This document shows, in pieces, positions 45,382-54,779 of a stretch of DNA of 64,000 nucleotides. The first letter of the stretch is position 1. The number at the start of each line of letters is the position of its first letter. The notes beneath the pieces were generated by a model. It did no database searches, was not told the origin of the DNA, and saw nothing but the letters and a program-made list of their open reading frames with translations. Both the position numbers and the translations under genes were made by a program. Origin of the DNA: Microbulbifer guangxiensis. Lineage in GTDB: Bacteria > Pseudomonadota > Gammaproteobacteria > Pseudomonadales > Cellvibrionaceae. The stretch lies in NCBI RefSeq assembly GCF_021729075.1, contig NZ_JAJSAQ010000006.1, positions 62,001-126,000 on the forward strand, written 5' to 3'.

Positions 45382-46503
45382 ATGCATATCACCTGCGCTT
45401 TCGACAGCGGCAATATCGAGATCGTCAACGCTGACAGCAATCCCATCGAACTGGCCATCCGGCAGGACAACAATTCCGATTTTTACCAGTGGTTCCACTT
45501 CCGCCTTGAGGGAGAACCCGGCAAGCAGTATCCGCTGCGTATCACCAATGCCGGTAAGGCCGCCTACCCGGAGGGCTGGGAGAACTACCGGGTATGCGCT
45601 TCCTATGATCGCCAGAACTGGTTCCGTATCGGTGCCGAATACGACGGCAAGGTCCTCGATTTCACCGTCGAGCTGGACCAGCCGGCGATCTACCTGGCCT
45701 ACTTCGCGCCCTTTTCCTGGGAGCGACACCTGGACATGATCGCCTGGGCACAGGGCAGTGACCTCGTCACACAGGAAACCCTCGGCCAGACCCTGGACGG
45801 GCGCGACATGACCCTGCTCACCATTGGCGATGCCAGTAGCGCCAAGCACCGTGTGTGGATGATCGCGCGGCAGCACCCTGGCGAGACCATGGCGGAGTGG
45901 TTCGTGGAAGGCTTCCTCGACGCACTGCTGGACGATGCCAACCCGGCCGCGCGCACTCTGCTGCAGGATACGGTCTTCCACGTGGTCCCCAATATGAACC
46001 CCGATGGCAGCGTGCGCGGCCACCTGCGTACCAACGCGGTCGGCGCCAACCTGAACCGGGAGTGGCTCGAGCCGAGCATGGAGCGCAGCCCTGAGGTTTA
46101 CCTGGTGCGGGAGAAAATGCTCGAACTGGGTGGCGACATCTTCCTGGATATCCACGGCGATGAGGCCCTGCCCTTCAATTTCGTTGCCGGTTGCGAGGGC
46201 ATCCCCGGTTACGACGAACGCCACGCAACGCTCGAGGACACCTTCAAGCGGGCCTTTGTCGCGGTCAACCCGGACTTCCAGACCGAGCGCGGCTATGAGA
46301 AGAACAAGCCGGGCGAGGCCAACATGACCGTGGGCACCAACTGGTGTGGCCACCAGTTCCGCACCCTGGCCCTGACCCTGGAGATGCCCTTCAAGGACAA
46401 TGACAACCTGCCCGACCCCATCGAGGGATGGTCCCCCGCGCGCTGCCAGCAGCTGGCCCGCGACATCCTGTTCCCGATCCGGGAAACCCTCAAGAAACTG
46501 TGA
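45382..46503 (+). CDS. M14-family zinc carboxypeptidase (cytosolic, Nna1-like)
   Basis: This 373-residue metallopeptidase lacks a signal peptide. An N-terminal beta-sandwich (about 1-115, CAFDSGNIEIVNADSN) precedes the catalytic domain. The zinc ligands are H165 and E168 in RQHPGETMAEW and H258 in FLDIHGDEALPFNF; N225-R226 lie in GANLNREW and the catalytic glutamate is E334 in LTLEMPFKD. This is the layout of bacterial homologues of cytosolic carboxypeptidases. The ATG at 45382 has GGGAG about 8 nt upstream. The substrate is unknown. Confidence 0.92.
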   Translation: MHITCAFDSGNIEIVNADSNPIELAIRQDNNSDFYQWFHFRLEGEPGKQYPLRITNAGKAAYPEGWENYRVCASYDRQNWFRIGAEYDGKVLDFTVELDQPAIYLAYFAPFSWERHLDMIAWAQGSDLVTQETLGQTLDGRDMTLLTIGDASSAKHRVWMIARQHPGETMAEWFVEGFLDALLDDANPAARTLLQDTVFHVVPNMNPDGSVRGHLRTNAVGANLNREWLEPSMERSPEVYLVREKMLELGGDIFLDIHGDEALPFNFVAGCEGIPGYDERHATLEDTFKRAFVAVNPDFQTERGYEKNKPGEANMTVGTNWCGHQFRTLALTLEMPFKDNDNLPDPIEGWSPARCQQLARDILFPIRETLKKL

Positions 46504-46511
46504 TCCCATAC

Positions 46512-46534
46512 GCGGCAGCCACTGTGGCTGCCGC
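46512..46534 (+). terminator. Hairpin after the M14 peptidase gene
   Basis: The arms GCGGCAGCC and GGCTGCCGC (9 bp, extendable to 11) enclose ACTGT, 8 bp after the stop. A-rich rather than T-rich sequence follows, so termination is uncertain. Confidence 0.45.
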
Positions 46535-46645
46535 ACAAAAGATAAGATCCTCTGCCGGCGGCCGGATATTCAGCACAGAATCATTCGGCCGCCAGCGCCG
46601 TTTTTGGTAACTTATCCGCCGATAAAAAAAGACAGGTAGAAATCC

Positions 46646-48343
46646 ATGCAAATTTCCTCGTTTTGGCGCGGCATAGGCCTGACTGCGGCCATCGCCGGCG
46701 TCACCGCCTGCGGCAAGGACGCGACAGCGCCCGCCGACACCACTCAGACCGCTGACCCGATCAAGGTCATGGCGGAAGAACTGCACGAGCACATCGCCAT
46801 CCTGGCCTCCGACAAGTTCCAGGGCCGGGCCCCCGCCACCGCGGGTGAAGAGCTGACCGTCAACTATCTGGCAGAGCAATTCGCCGCCCTCGGTTTGGAG
46901 CCGGGCACCACCGACGATCACGGTGAACCCAGCTGGTTCCAGCAGGTGCCGGTGGTCGAGATGCAGATCAAGTCCAGCCCCATGAGCATTTCCGGCCAGG
47001 GCTTCGAGAAAGAGCTGCAGCCACTCACTGACATGGTGGCCTTCACCCAGCGCCAGACCGAAGCGTCCGCCATCGACGCCAGCGAACTGGTGTACGTCGG
47101 CTACGGCATCGTGGCCCCGGAAAACGACTGGAACGACTATGCCGGCCTCGATATGACCGGTAAGACTGCGGTAATCCTGGTCAATGACCCGGGCTACGCC
47201 ACCAAGGACGCGGACTTCTTCAACGGCAACGCCATGACCTATTACGGTCGCTGGAGCTACAAATTTGAAGAAGCGGCCCGCCAGGGTGCCGACGGCGCCA
47301 TCATCATTCACGAGACCGGCGCAGCCGGCTACCCGTGGGAAGTGGTCAGCGGCAGCTGGTCCGGCGCCCAGATCAGCCTGGCAGCGGAGGACAAGAATGC
47401 GGACCGGGTGGCGATCGAATCCTGGATCACCCAGGACGTTGCGCGCGAGTTGTTCGAAGCTGCCGGCCTGGACCTCGACAGCGAAGTCGCGGCTGCCCAC
47501 CAGCGCGGTTTCAAGGCCAAGCCGCTGGGGCTGAAAGCCAGCGTCGCACTGGAAAACAGCCTGCGCACTTCCGACTCCCGCAATGTGGTCGCGAAACTGC
47601 CAGGCAAGAAATACCCGGACGAAGCAATCATCTACACCGCCCACTGGGACCACCTGGGTGTCAATGACCACGCCGAGGGCGAAGACCACATCTTCAACGG
47701 CGCAAAGGACAATGCCACCGGCACCGCCGGCCTGATCGCCATGGCCCGCCAGGCGGCGGCAATGGAAGAGCGTCCGGACCGCTCCTTGCTCTTCGTCGCG
47801 GTCACCGCCGAGGAATCCGGCCTGCTGGGTTCCAAGTACTACGCCGCCAACCCGGTTGTACCGCTGGAGAAAACCGTGGCAGGCATCAACTTCGACGCCC
47901 TGGGCGTGCTCGGGCCGATGCGTGACGTGGTGGTCGTGGGCTACGGCAACAGCGAACTGGAAGAAATGCTGGAGACTGCGGCCAAGGGTCAGGAGCGCTA
48001 CCTGGCGCCCGAGGAACACCCGGAGCGCGGTTACTTCTACCGCTCGGATCACTTCAGCCTGGCCAAGAAAGGCGTGCCGATGCTGTACTTCAAGTCCGGC
48101 ACCGACTCCTTCGAACACGGCCGCGAGTGGGCCCAGGCTCAGGACCAGGAATACCTCTCCCACGCCTACCACAAGCCCGCTGACGAGTATGATCCGAACT
48201 GGAACCTGGAAGGTACTGCCATGGATCTGCAGCTGGGCCTGGAACTGGGCCTGAAACTGGCCAACAGCCGCGACTGGCCCAACTGGTACGAGGGCAACGA
48301 ATTCCGCGCGGCCCGTGACGCCAGCGCAGAAGCCCGCCAGTAA
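46646..48343 (+). CDS. M28-family metallopeptidase lipoprotein with PA domain
   Basis: This 565-residue exported aminopeptidase has a lipobox V-T-A-C22 (AAIAGVTACGKD). A PA (protease-associated) insert lies at about 130-290 (VYVGYGIVAPENDWNDYAGL, QGADGAIIIHETG). The co-catalytic zinc site can be traced: H in YTAHWDHLGVN, D in GAKDNATGTAGL, the E pair in TAEESGLLGSKYY, D in INFDALG and H in YRSDHFSLAKKGVP. It likely digests peptides in the periplasm. The ATG is 142 bp after the M14 gene. A strong terminator follows. Confidence 0.93.
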   Translation: MQISSFWRGIGLTAAIAGVTACGKDATAPADTTQTADPIKVMAEELHEHIAILASDKFQGRAPATAGEELTVNYLAEQFAALGLEPGTTDDHGEPSWFQQVPVVEMQIKSSPMSISGQGFEKELQPLTDMVAFTQRQTEASAIDASELVYVGYGIVAPENDWNDYAGLDMTGKTAVILVNDPGYATKDADFFNGNAMTYYGRWSYKFEEAARQGADGAIIIHETGAAGYPWEVVSGSWSGAQISLAAEDKNADRVAIESWITQDVARELFEAAGLDLDSEVAAAHQRGFKAKPLGLKASVALENSLRTSDSRNVVAKLPGKKYPDEAIIYTAHWDHLGVNDHAEGEDHIFNGAKDNATGTAGLIAMARQAAAMEERPDRSLLFVAVTAEESGLLGSKYYAANPVVPLEKTVAGINFDALGVLGPMRDVVVVGYGNSELEEMLETAAKGQERYLAPEEHPERGYFYRSDHFSLAKKGVPMLYFKSGTDSFEHGREWAQAQDQEYLSHAYHKPADEYDPNWNLEGTAMDLQLGLELGLKLANSRDWPNWYEGNEFRAARDASAEARQ

Positions 48344-48360
48344 TCAGCGGCATTTGTCCC

Positions 48361-48389
48361 AAAAAAGCCCGGCTTTGCCGGGCTTTTTT
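48361..48389 (+). terminator. Rho-independent terminator of the M28 peptidase gene
   Basis: AAAAAAGCCCGGC and GCCGGGCTTTTTT pair perfectly over 13 bp around a TTT loop. The symmetric A/T ends allow bidirectional use with the convergent psiE-like gene. Confidence 0.9.
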
Positions 48390-48468
48390 CGTTCTTCCGG
48401 GGCATCAGGAATTCCTCACCCGGAATTTTTTCTGAGGCACTCGCCCCTTATCCCCCTCCCTGATCCCC

Positions 48469-48933
48469 TCAGCTTTTCTTCGCCACCAGCCAGTACGCAA
48501 TTCCGAGTGCAACCGCCGCTGCGGCGATAGCGAACACATACAGCGCCTCGGTATCCGTCAGGTCCAGCACGATCACCTTCCTCGCAATCGCCATCAGCGC
48601 TGTCGCCAGCACCAGCTGGATGGGAATCACATTGGAGCCGAGATAGAGGCGGATGTTGATGAAAATCTCGATGGCGATCAGCACCGGCATAAAGGCGCCG
48701 AAGACATCAAACAGGTCGTTGTGGTCCAGTAACCATAGCGGTTCTTTCGTCAGCCGCTCGTAGATGGTATGGACTACATCGGCCACTGACCACATGATCA
48801 CCAGTGCCATCAGCACCGCCAGCAGCCGCACCGAATTCCGGATTGCCCCGTGCAGGATACGAATCAGGGGATCCTCGTGCTCCTTCGGCAGCTCCTCGTG
48901 CACCAGTTGACTGTGCTCGTCAGTATCCGCCAT
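48469..48933 (-). CDS. PsiE-like (phosphate-starvation-inducible) membrane protein
   Basis: This 154-residue inner-membrane protein has four predicted helices (LLAVLMALVIMWSVADVV, FGAFMPVLIAIEIFINI, LVLATALMAIARKVIVLDL and LYVFAIAAAAVALGIAYWL). The ARKVIVLD segment and overall layout match the PsiE family, induced by phosphate limitation in E. coli; the biochemical role is unknown. The ATG at 48933 has GGAGG about 6 nt upstream; the frame extends 34 codons further without a good start. Confidence 0.82.
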   Translation of the reverse strand: MADTDEHSQLVHEELPKEHEDPLIRILHGAIRNSVRLLAVLMALVIMWSVADVVHTIYERLTKEPLWLLDHNDLFDVFGAFMPVLIAIEIFINIRLYLGSNVIPIQLVLATALMAIARKVIVLDLTDTEALYVFAIAAAAVALGIAYWLVAKKS

Positions 48934-49064
48934 CTCATCCTCCAGCCAAGTGTTGCGCACAACAGTTATAGCGCAGCTTGCCCATACAGCCTTCGGCGAG
49001 AGGTGAGCAGCAGATCCGGAGCCTGCCCTCTCCACTCCTCCCCGTCAGGACAAAACGGAGATAC

Positions 49065-49095
49065 AAAAAAACCCCGCTGTTGCCAGCGGGGTTTT
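49065..49095 (-). terminator. Rho-independent terminator of fadD
   Basis: Arms of 12 bp (AAAACCCCGCTG and its complement) with a 4-nt loop are followed on the minus strand by a run of T, starting 36 bp past the fadD stop. Confidence 0.9.
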
Positions 49096-49131
49096 AGATG
49101 ACGAATCAATCGCGGATAAAGATCCTCGACA

Positions 49132-50769
49132 TCAGGCGTTTTCGAGCGCCCCGATCTTCTTCATTTCCTCGTCGCGCAGCTCGCGACGCAGAATCTTGCC
49201 GACATTGGTCTTCGGCAGTTCGTCACGGAACTCTACCTGCTTCGGCACCTTGTACGCGGTCATGTTATCCCGGCAGAAGGCGATCAGTTCTTCTTCGGTG
49301 AGCGAGTCATCGGCTTTCACCACGAAAAGCTTCACCATCTCCCCGCTCTTCTCGTCGGGGATACCGATGGCGGCGGCCTCAGTGACTTTGTCGTGGGCGC
49401 TGACAACGTCTTCAATCTCGTTCGGATACACATTGAAACCGGAGACGATGATCATGTCTTTCTTGCGATCGACGATTTTGATATAGCCGTCGTCCTGGAT
49501 GACCGCCATATCACCAGTGCGCAGCCAGCCTTCACTGTCGATCGTCTCGGCAGTGGCCTCTTCGCGCTGCCAGTAACCCTTCATCACCTGGGGACCGCGT
49601 ACGCACAATTCGCCCGGGGTGTTGTTCGGCAGGTCGTTGCCGTTTTCGTCGATGACCTTCACTTCGGTGGCCGGCACCGGCTTGCCCACGGTACCCAGCT
49701 GTACGGCCTCGGCCGGATTGAATGACACCACCGGCGAGGTCTCGGTCATGCCGTAGCCCTCGGTCACCACGCAACCGGTCATCTCCTCCCAGCGCTTGGC
49801 CGTGTCACGGGTCAGGGCCATGCCACCCGATGCGGTGGTGTGCAGCTTGCTGAAGTCGAGCTCGGCGAAGTCCGGGTTGCGCATCAGGCCATTGAACAGG
49901 GTGTTCAGACCGACGAAACCGGTGAAACGGATACCCTTCAGGGTCTTCACGAATGCAGGGATATCCCGCGGGTTCGGGATCAGGATCGAATGGTTGCCGG
50001 TGGCAAACAGGGACATGCAGTGAATGGTGAAGGCATAGATGTGGTAGAGCGGCAGCGGGGCGATGTAGATCTCTTCGCCTTCCTTGATGGAATCCCCCAG
50101 CGCTTCACGTACCTGCTCCATGTTGGCCACCAGGTTGCGGTTGGTCAGCATGGCCCCCTTTGCGACACCTGTGGTACCGCCGGTGTACTGCAGCACGGCT
50201 ACGTCTTCCGGGCCCCGCTCGACGTCCTGATGTGGCTGCTTGCCCCCCAGGTTCATGGCATCGCGGAAATTGACCTGATTGCGGAAGGAAAACTCCGGAA
50301 CCATCTTCTTGACGTATTTGGCAACACTGTTGATCAGGGTGCGCTTCAGCGGGCTGTGCAGATCAGCGATTTCACTGACGATAACGGTCTCTACACCGGT
50401 CTCCCCGATTACCTGGGACGCGGTATCGGCAATATTGGCCAGCACCACCAGCGCCTTGGCACCGGAATCATTGAGCTGGTGTTTCAGCTCCCGGCGGGTA
50501 TAGAGCGGGTTGGTGTTCACCACCACTAGGCCGGCGCGCATCGCACCAAACACCACCACCGGGTATTGCAAAACATTCGGCAGCTGTACGGCGATCCGGT
50601 CGCCAGGCTTCAGGTTGGTATGGTTTTGCAGGTAGGAGGCAAAGCGGCCGCTCAACTTGTCGATGTCGGAAATTGACAGGGTATGCCCGAGACAAGTAAA
50701 TGCGGGCCTGTCACCGAACTTGGCGCAGGCGTCTGAAAATACGTCGATAATGCTGCGGTCGAGGTCCAA
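49132..50769 (-). CDS. fadD: Long-chain fatty acid-CoA ligase FadD
   Basis: This enzyme has 545 residues from the TTG at 50767-50769, which has GGGAG 7 nt upstream. It activates fatty acids to acyl-CoA with ATP as they enter the cell. Adenylate-forming motifs are YTGGTTGVAKGAM (P-loop), GYGMTETSPVVSF and the hinge region GWLRTGDMAVIQDDGYIKIV with DRKKDMIIVSGFNVYPNEIE. The catalytic C-terminal lysine lies in LPKTNVGKILRREL. A longer frame adds 21 residues. An SCP2-like gene and an acyl-CoA dehydrogenase lie upstream on the same strand. Confidence 0.93.
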   Translation of the reverse strand: MDLDRSIIDVFSDACAKFGDRPAFTCLGHTLSISDIDKLSGRFASYLQNHTNLKPGDRIAVQLPNVLQYPVVVFGAMRAGLVVVNTNPLYTRRELKHQLNDSGAKALVVLANIADTASQVIGETGVETVIVSEIADLHSPLKRTLINSVAKYVKKMVPEFSFRNQVNFRDAMNLGGKQPHQDVERGPEDVAVLQYTGGTTGVAKGAMLTNRNLVANMEQVREALGDSIKEGEEIYIAPLPLYHIYAFTIHCMSLFATGNHSILIPNPRDIPAFVKTLKGIRFTGFVGLNTLFNGLMRNPDFAELDFSKLHTTASGGMALTRDTAKRWEEMTGCVVTEGYGMTETSPVVSFNPAEAVQLGTVGKPVPATEVKVIDENGNDLPNNTPGELCVRGPQVMKGYWQREEATAETIDSEGWLRTGDMAVIQDDGYIKIVDRKKDMIIVSGFNVYPNEIEDVVSAHDKVTEAAAIGIPDEKSGEMVKLFVVKADDSLTEEELIAFCRDNMTAYKVPKQVEFRDELPKTNVGKILRRELRDEEMKKIGALENA

Positions 50770-50941
50770 CTTTCTTCTCCCAATCCTGTTGTTGTTTTCT
50801 CTCAGTCCGTTTATAGCCGAATCCCGGCTCAACGGATCCGTTAATTATTGTTCATCCGCTGCCTGGCGTTTAATTCATTATGGAGTCGCCCGGCAACTGT
50901 AAAGCCTGTGTGCCGCTTTCGCAGCCTTATGATGCCCTCTC

Positions 50942-51259
50942 TCAGGCCGCCGGAAAAAGGTCGGCCAGCGCGGCGGCCAGATCCCGGTCGCCGGTATAAC
51001 AAAGGTCGCCGAGCAGGAATGCATGGCGCGCGCTCAGGGTGCCTCCGAGGATGGCTTCGAGGGTCCGCTCCGACATCTCCAGCACCAGGCGCGGGGACTC
51101 AGTCTCTCCAAACCGGGAAATCACCGCCACATTTTCGCCACAGGGCGGCAATATCACGTAAAAATCGCTGGCATCCGGCAGCCGGAACTGTACCCGAGTG
51201 AGTGGGTGCAAACAAGAGAGCCTCTGCAGGCGCTCGATGATGGGGGCCGGCAACTGCAT
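50942..51259 (-). CDS. SCP2-like sterol/lipid-binding domain protein
   Basis: This protein has only 105 residues. The C-terminal half, LEMSERTLEAILGGTLSARHAFLLGDLCYTGDRD (28-55 of the domain pattern), fits the SCP2 pattern of a G-x-L...A-F-x-x-G-x-L-x-x-x-G-D strand-turn and a final LAAALADLF helix. SCP2 domains hold acyl-CoAs or other lipids in a hydrophobic pocket. It lies between fadD and the acyl-CoA dehydrogenase gene on the same strand, which fits a carrier role in fatty-acid degradation. The assignment is by pattern only. Confidence 0.65.
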   Translation of the reverse strand: MQLPAPIIERLQRLSCLHPLTRVQFRLPDASDFYVILPPCGENVAVISRFGETESPRLVLEMSERTLEAILGGTLSARHAFLLGDLCYTGDRDLAAALADLFPAA

Positions 51260-51327
51260 ACTGCGGTCCTACTACCAGAGCGAAAACAGCGAGCCCACCC
51301 CGCCGCGGGGCATGTTGGGCTCGGCAT

Positions 51328-51354
51328 AAAAAAACCGCCGGCTAGGCCGGCGGT
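51328..51354 (-). terminator. Rho-independent terminator of the acyl-CoA dehydrogenase gene
   Basis: Perfect 9-bp arms (ACCGCCGGC / GCCGGCGGT) around TAG are followed on the minus strand by seven T, starting 18 bp past the stop. Confidence 0.9.
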
Positions 51355-51372
51355 ATCGACAGGTGCCCGGAC

Positions 51373-53166
51373 TCAGAAGGCGAAGTGCTCTGCGTCCAGC
51401 TCCATCAGGTTGGCCGCACCGCTCTTCATGGCTGCGGCATGGGTTGCGGTGCGCGGCAGGATGCGGTCGAAATAAAAGCGCGCAGTCGCCAGCTTGGCGC
51501 GATAGAAGTCGGCATCGCCTTCCCCTGCCGCCAGCTTGTCGTTGGCCACCTTGGCGGCACGAGCCCACAGGAAGCCCAGAGCCACGTAACCCGAGTACAT
51601 CAGGTAATCGACGGAAGCAGCACCCACTTCTTCCGGATTCTCCATCGCCTTGGCACCGACGTGCATGGTGACATCGCCCCACTCCTTGTTGAGCTCCTGC
51701 AGCTTGCTGACGAACGGAGCCAGTGCTTCTGTATCGACTTCTGCCTGGCAGAATTTGTGCACCTGCTTGGTGAACTTGCGCAGCAGCTCACCCTGGCTCA
51801 TCAGCACCTTGCGGCCCAACAGGTCCAGCGCCTGGATTCCGGTGGTGCCCTCATAAATGGTCGAGATACGGGCGTCGCGAACGTTCTGCTCCATGCCCCA
51901 CTCGGCGATGTAGCCGTGGCCACCGAAGCACTGCAGGCCCAGGTTCGCCGACTCGAACCCGGCCTCGGTGAGGAATGCCTTGGCGATCGGGGTCAGGAAG
52001 GCGAGCAGGTCTTCGGCTTCCTTTTTCTCCTCATCGGATCCCTTGTGCGTGCGGTCCACCTGCTGCGCACACAGCATGATCAGCATGCGGCCGCCCTCGG
52101 CGAAGGCCTTCTGGGTCAGCAGCATACGGCGTACGTCCGGGTGCACGATGATCGGGTCGGCGGCACCTTCCGGGTTCTTCGGACCGGAAAGGGAGCGCAT
52201 CTGCAGACGGTCACGGGCATAGGCCAGGGATTTCTGGAAGCCCGCCTCAGCGTGGGCCAGGCCCTGCAGGGCAGTACCCAGGCGCGCGGTGTTCATGAAG
52301 GTGAACATGCAGTTCAACCCCTTGTTCGGCGGGCCGATCAGGAAACCCTTGGCGCCGTCGAAGTTCAGCACCGCGGTGGCATTGCCGTGGATACCCATCT
52401 TGTGCTCGAGGGAGCCACAGACCACACCGTTGCGCTCCCCCGCGGAACCGTCCTCATTGGGCAGAAACTTGGGCACGATGAACAGGGAGATGCCCTTGGT
52501 GCCGGCCGGCGCATCCGGCAGGCGCGCCAGAACGATATGGACGATGTTTTCCGCCATGTCGTGCTCACCGGCGGAGATAAAGATCTTGGTACCGGTGATG
52601 GCATAGGAGCCATCCGCGTTGGGCTCGGCCTTGGTGCGCAGAATCCCCAGGTCGGTACCGCAGTGCGGCTCGGTCAGGCACATGGTGCCGGTCCAGGAGC
52701 CCTCGACCAGCTTGGTCAGGTAGGTGGCCTTCTGTTCGTCGGTGCCGTGCGCCTGAAGGGTATTCATGGCACCGTGGGAGAGGCCCGGATACATACCCCA
52801 GGACCAGTTGGTGGTACCCACCATCTCGCTCATGATGGTACCGAGGGACGGTGGCAGACCCTGGCCACCGTGCTCCGGGTCATGGGCCAGGGAAGGCCAG
52901 CCGGCCTCCACGAACTGCTGGTAGGCTTCCTTGAAACCTTCCGGTGTGGTGACTTCGCCATCTTTCCAGGTACAACCCTGCTGGTCGCCGACGGCGTTCA
53001 GCGGTGCCAGGACGTTTTCACAGAACTTGGCGCCCTCTTCCAGGATGGCATCCACCAGGTCCGGTGATGCTTCGTCATATCCCAGGGAGGCGTAGTGCTG
53101 GTCCCAGTCCAGCAGCTCGCGCATGGCAAAACGCATGTCACGCAGTGGAATCTTGATATCGGTCAT
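51373..53166 (-). CDS. Acyl-CoA dehydrogenase (long form, C-terminal extension)
   Basis: This 597-residue FAD enzyme catalyses the first oxidation of beta-oxidation. Family motifs include MCLTEPHCGTDLG (flavin and acyl-CoA contact) and ITGTKIFISAGEHD, and the catalytic base region lies near QCFGGHGYIAEWGMEQNVRD, followed by IYEGTTGIQALDLLGRKV. A C-terminal helical extension (about 470-597) is typical of the 600-residue AcdA/DmdC-like subclass of proteobacteria. The ATG has GAGGG upstream. It forms a fatty-acid degradation cluster with fadD and the SCP2-like gene. Chain-length preference is unknown. Confidence 0.92.
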   Translation of the reverse strand: MTDIKIPLRDMRFAMRELLDWDQHYASLGYDEASPDLVDAILEEGAKFCENVLAPLNAVGDQQGCTWKDGEVTTPEGFKEAYQQFVEAGWPSLAHDPEHGGQGLPPSLGTIMSEMVGTTNWSWGMYPGLSHGAMNTLQAHGTDEQKATYLTKLVEGSWTGTMCLTEPHCGTDLGILRTKAEPNADGSYAITGTKIFISAGEHDMAENIVHIVLARLPDAPAGTKGISLFIVPKFLPNEDGSAGERNGVVCGSLEHKMGIHGNATAVLNFDGAKGFLIGPPNKGLNCMFTFMNTARLGTALQGLAHAEAGFQKSLAYARDRLQMRSLSGPKNPEGAADPIIVHPDVRRMLLTQKAFAEGGRMLIMLCAQQVDRTHKGSDEEKKEAEDLLAFLTPIAKAFLTEAGFESANLGLQCFGGHGYIAEWGMEQNVRDARISTIYEGTTGIQALDLLGRKVLMSQGELLRKFTKQVHKFCQAEVDTEALAPFVSKLQELNKEWGDVTMHVGAKAMENPEEVGAASVDYLMYSGYVALGFLWARAAKVANDKLAAGEGDADFYRAKLATARFYFDRILPRTATHAAAMKSGAANLMELDAEHFAF

Positions 53167-53378
53167 CCTGCTACCCTCAGTTCGCTGTTTTTTCTCCGAC
53201 CCGGCCGAAACCGTCCGGTCAGTTTTGTGACTAGTATCTAGGTTTCGTTCATCATAGTAGTAACGGACAAATTCGCTCTATGGCGAAATCCGTCCAAAGC
53301 AATGACAAATAGAGGCGTGACCAAATGGTTGCGCAGACAGTGAGCAGCGCCAGGGGGATTGGCACGGCAGTGGGTGGA

Positions 53379-54431
53379 TCATCCCGCCTTGCGGCTGCGA
53401 TATTCCCCCGGCGTGATACCGGTCCATTTCTTGAAAGCGCGGAAAAAAGCGCTGGATTCATCGAACCCAAGCATCTCCGCAATCTGGGCATTGGAGAGAT
53501 CCGGGCAGCTCAGGTAGTGGAAGGCGGCCTCCATACGGCACTCGTCCTTCAGCTTCTGGTAGGAGGTGCCCTCCTGCTGCAGGCGGCGCCGCAGGGTGGT
53601 GACCGACATATTGAGACGCTCAGCCACCACTTCCGCCGCGGGCATGGACTCGCTCACATCGCGGTTGAGAATGGTTTTGACCTTGGTCTTGATGCTGTTG
53701 GCGCTGCCATCACTGATCACCAGATGATAGGGAGCGGTGCGGATAAAGTCCTCGACGGTCTGTGGATTCTGCACTACCGGATAGTCGAGATAGCGGCTGT
53801 CGTATTCCAGGGCATTGCAGGGCTGCTCGAACAGCAGCTCCCCCGCCTCGCTCTGTGCCAGGGTCTGGAATTCCTCCGGACAGGGAAAGGAAAAGTGCAG
53901 CCTCGCCAGGGGAATTTCACGGCCCACCAGCCAGCAGTAGAAGCGATGCCAGACGGCCAGAGTGGTACGGATAACACTGGGCGTGGTATCGGCGATCAGC
54001 CCTTCAAATTCGCCCTCTTCCAGTAAGCTGATACCACGGATCGCCACGCGTTCACGGCCATCGCCGACGGGCTCCAGTACCGGCTTGACCTTGAAGCCGC
54101 GGCAGATTTCCATGAATTCGGCACTCAGAGTGATCGCCTGCCTGACCGTCGCACAATTGACCACCGTCAGGCACAGCAGGCGAAAGGAGCCGGAACGCAC
54201 CCGGCCGCCACTCAGCATACCGAACCACTCGTCCTGCACTTGCCACATGACGCGCTGGTAGAGGCGCCCGTACTTGAGCGCGGAAAAGGCCGCGGCACCA
54301 ACGAGTTCGTCCTCGGTGATGTCCACCGCAGCAAGCAGCTCTTCCCGGCGACAACCATGCCGCCCGGCCTCATCGAGCAGGCGCTCGAGGTAGGCAATGG
54401 GGATGCGAATATCCTTATCCGGCTCGGCCAT
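53379..54431 (-). CDS. AraC-family transcriptional regulator
   Basis: This 350-residue regulator has an N-terminal arabinose-binding-like domain (about 25-225) and a C-terminal AraC helix-turn-helix (AAEVVAERLNMSVTTLRRRL and SNAQIAEMLGFDESSAFFRA with FKKWTGITPGEYRSR). It starts immediately after the stop of a 67-residue membrane protein gene (no gap), suggesting translational coupling. It lies 212 bp upstream of the acyl-CoA dehydrogenase gene on the same strand and may control it. The effector is unknown. Confidence 0.9.
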   Translation of the reverse strand: MAEPDKDIRIPIAYLERLLDEAGRHGCRREELLAAVDITEDELVGAAAFSALKYGRLYQRVMWQVQDEWFGMLSGGRVRSGSFRLLCLTVVNCATVRQAITLSAEFMEICRGFKVKPVLEPVGDGRERVAIRGISLLEEGEFEGLIADTTPSVIRTTLAVWHRFYCWLVGREIPLARLHFSFPCPEEFQTLAQSEAGELLFEQPCNALEYDSRYLDYPVVQNPQTVEDFIRTAPYHLVISDGSANSIKTKVKTILNRDVSESMPAAEVVAERLNMSVTTLRRRLQQEGTSYQKLKDECRMEAAFHYLSCPDLSNAQIAEMLGFDESSAFFRAFKKWTGITPGEYRSRKAG

Positions 54432-54635
54432 CTACTTTTTGCGTCCGCGCAGCCAGTTCAGCAGGGCACCGAATCCGAAAGCGGCGGCGATGATGACGGC
54501 GAGAAAGACCAGCAACAACACCAGATAAGAAAGAACATCCCGCACCGGCAGATCCCAGCTCCAGATCGCAGCTGCGACGAAGGCGGCACAGGCGAGAACG
54601 CTGGTCACAAACGAACGTCGACTTTTCTTTGCCAT
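54432..54635 (-). CDS. Small two-helix membrane protein
   Basis: This 67-residue protein has two hydrophobic helices (SVLACAAFVAAAIWSWDL and LSYLVLLLVFLAVIIAAAFGF) and basic ends (MAKKSRRS and NWLRGRKK). No family was recognised. Its stop codon directly abuts the start of the AraC-family regulator gene, so the two appear to be one unit. It is divergent from the 40-residue protein at 54780. Confidence 0.65.
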   Translation of the reverse strand: MAKKSRRSFVTSVLACAAFVAAAIWSWDLPVRDVLSYLVLLLVFLAVIIAAAFGFGALLNWLRGRKK

Positions 54636-54779
54636 GGTCTCGCCCCACTGCCGGATTGAATGTGAACACTTGGTCGCATCTTGGTCGCGACACTAAACTC
54701 AGAGTATCGAGGAAGATACCCGTGCGGCGCGGCATCGTGATGCATCGAGCTGATACTGTCAACGCCGGAGGAGGCAAGC

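Noticed and set aside
46490..48172. 560-codon minus-strand frame opposite the M28 peptidase
   Set aside because: Antisense shadow. The plus-strand frame has a lipobox and all zinc ligands.
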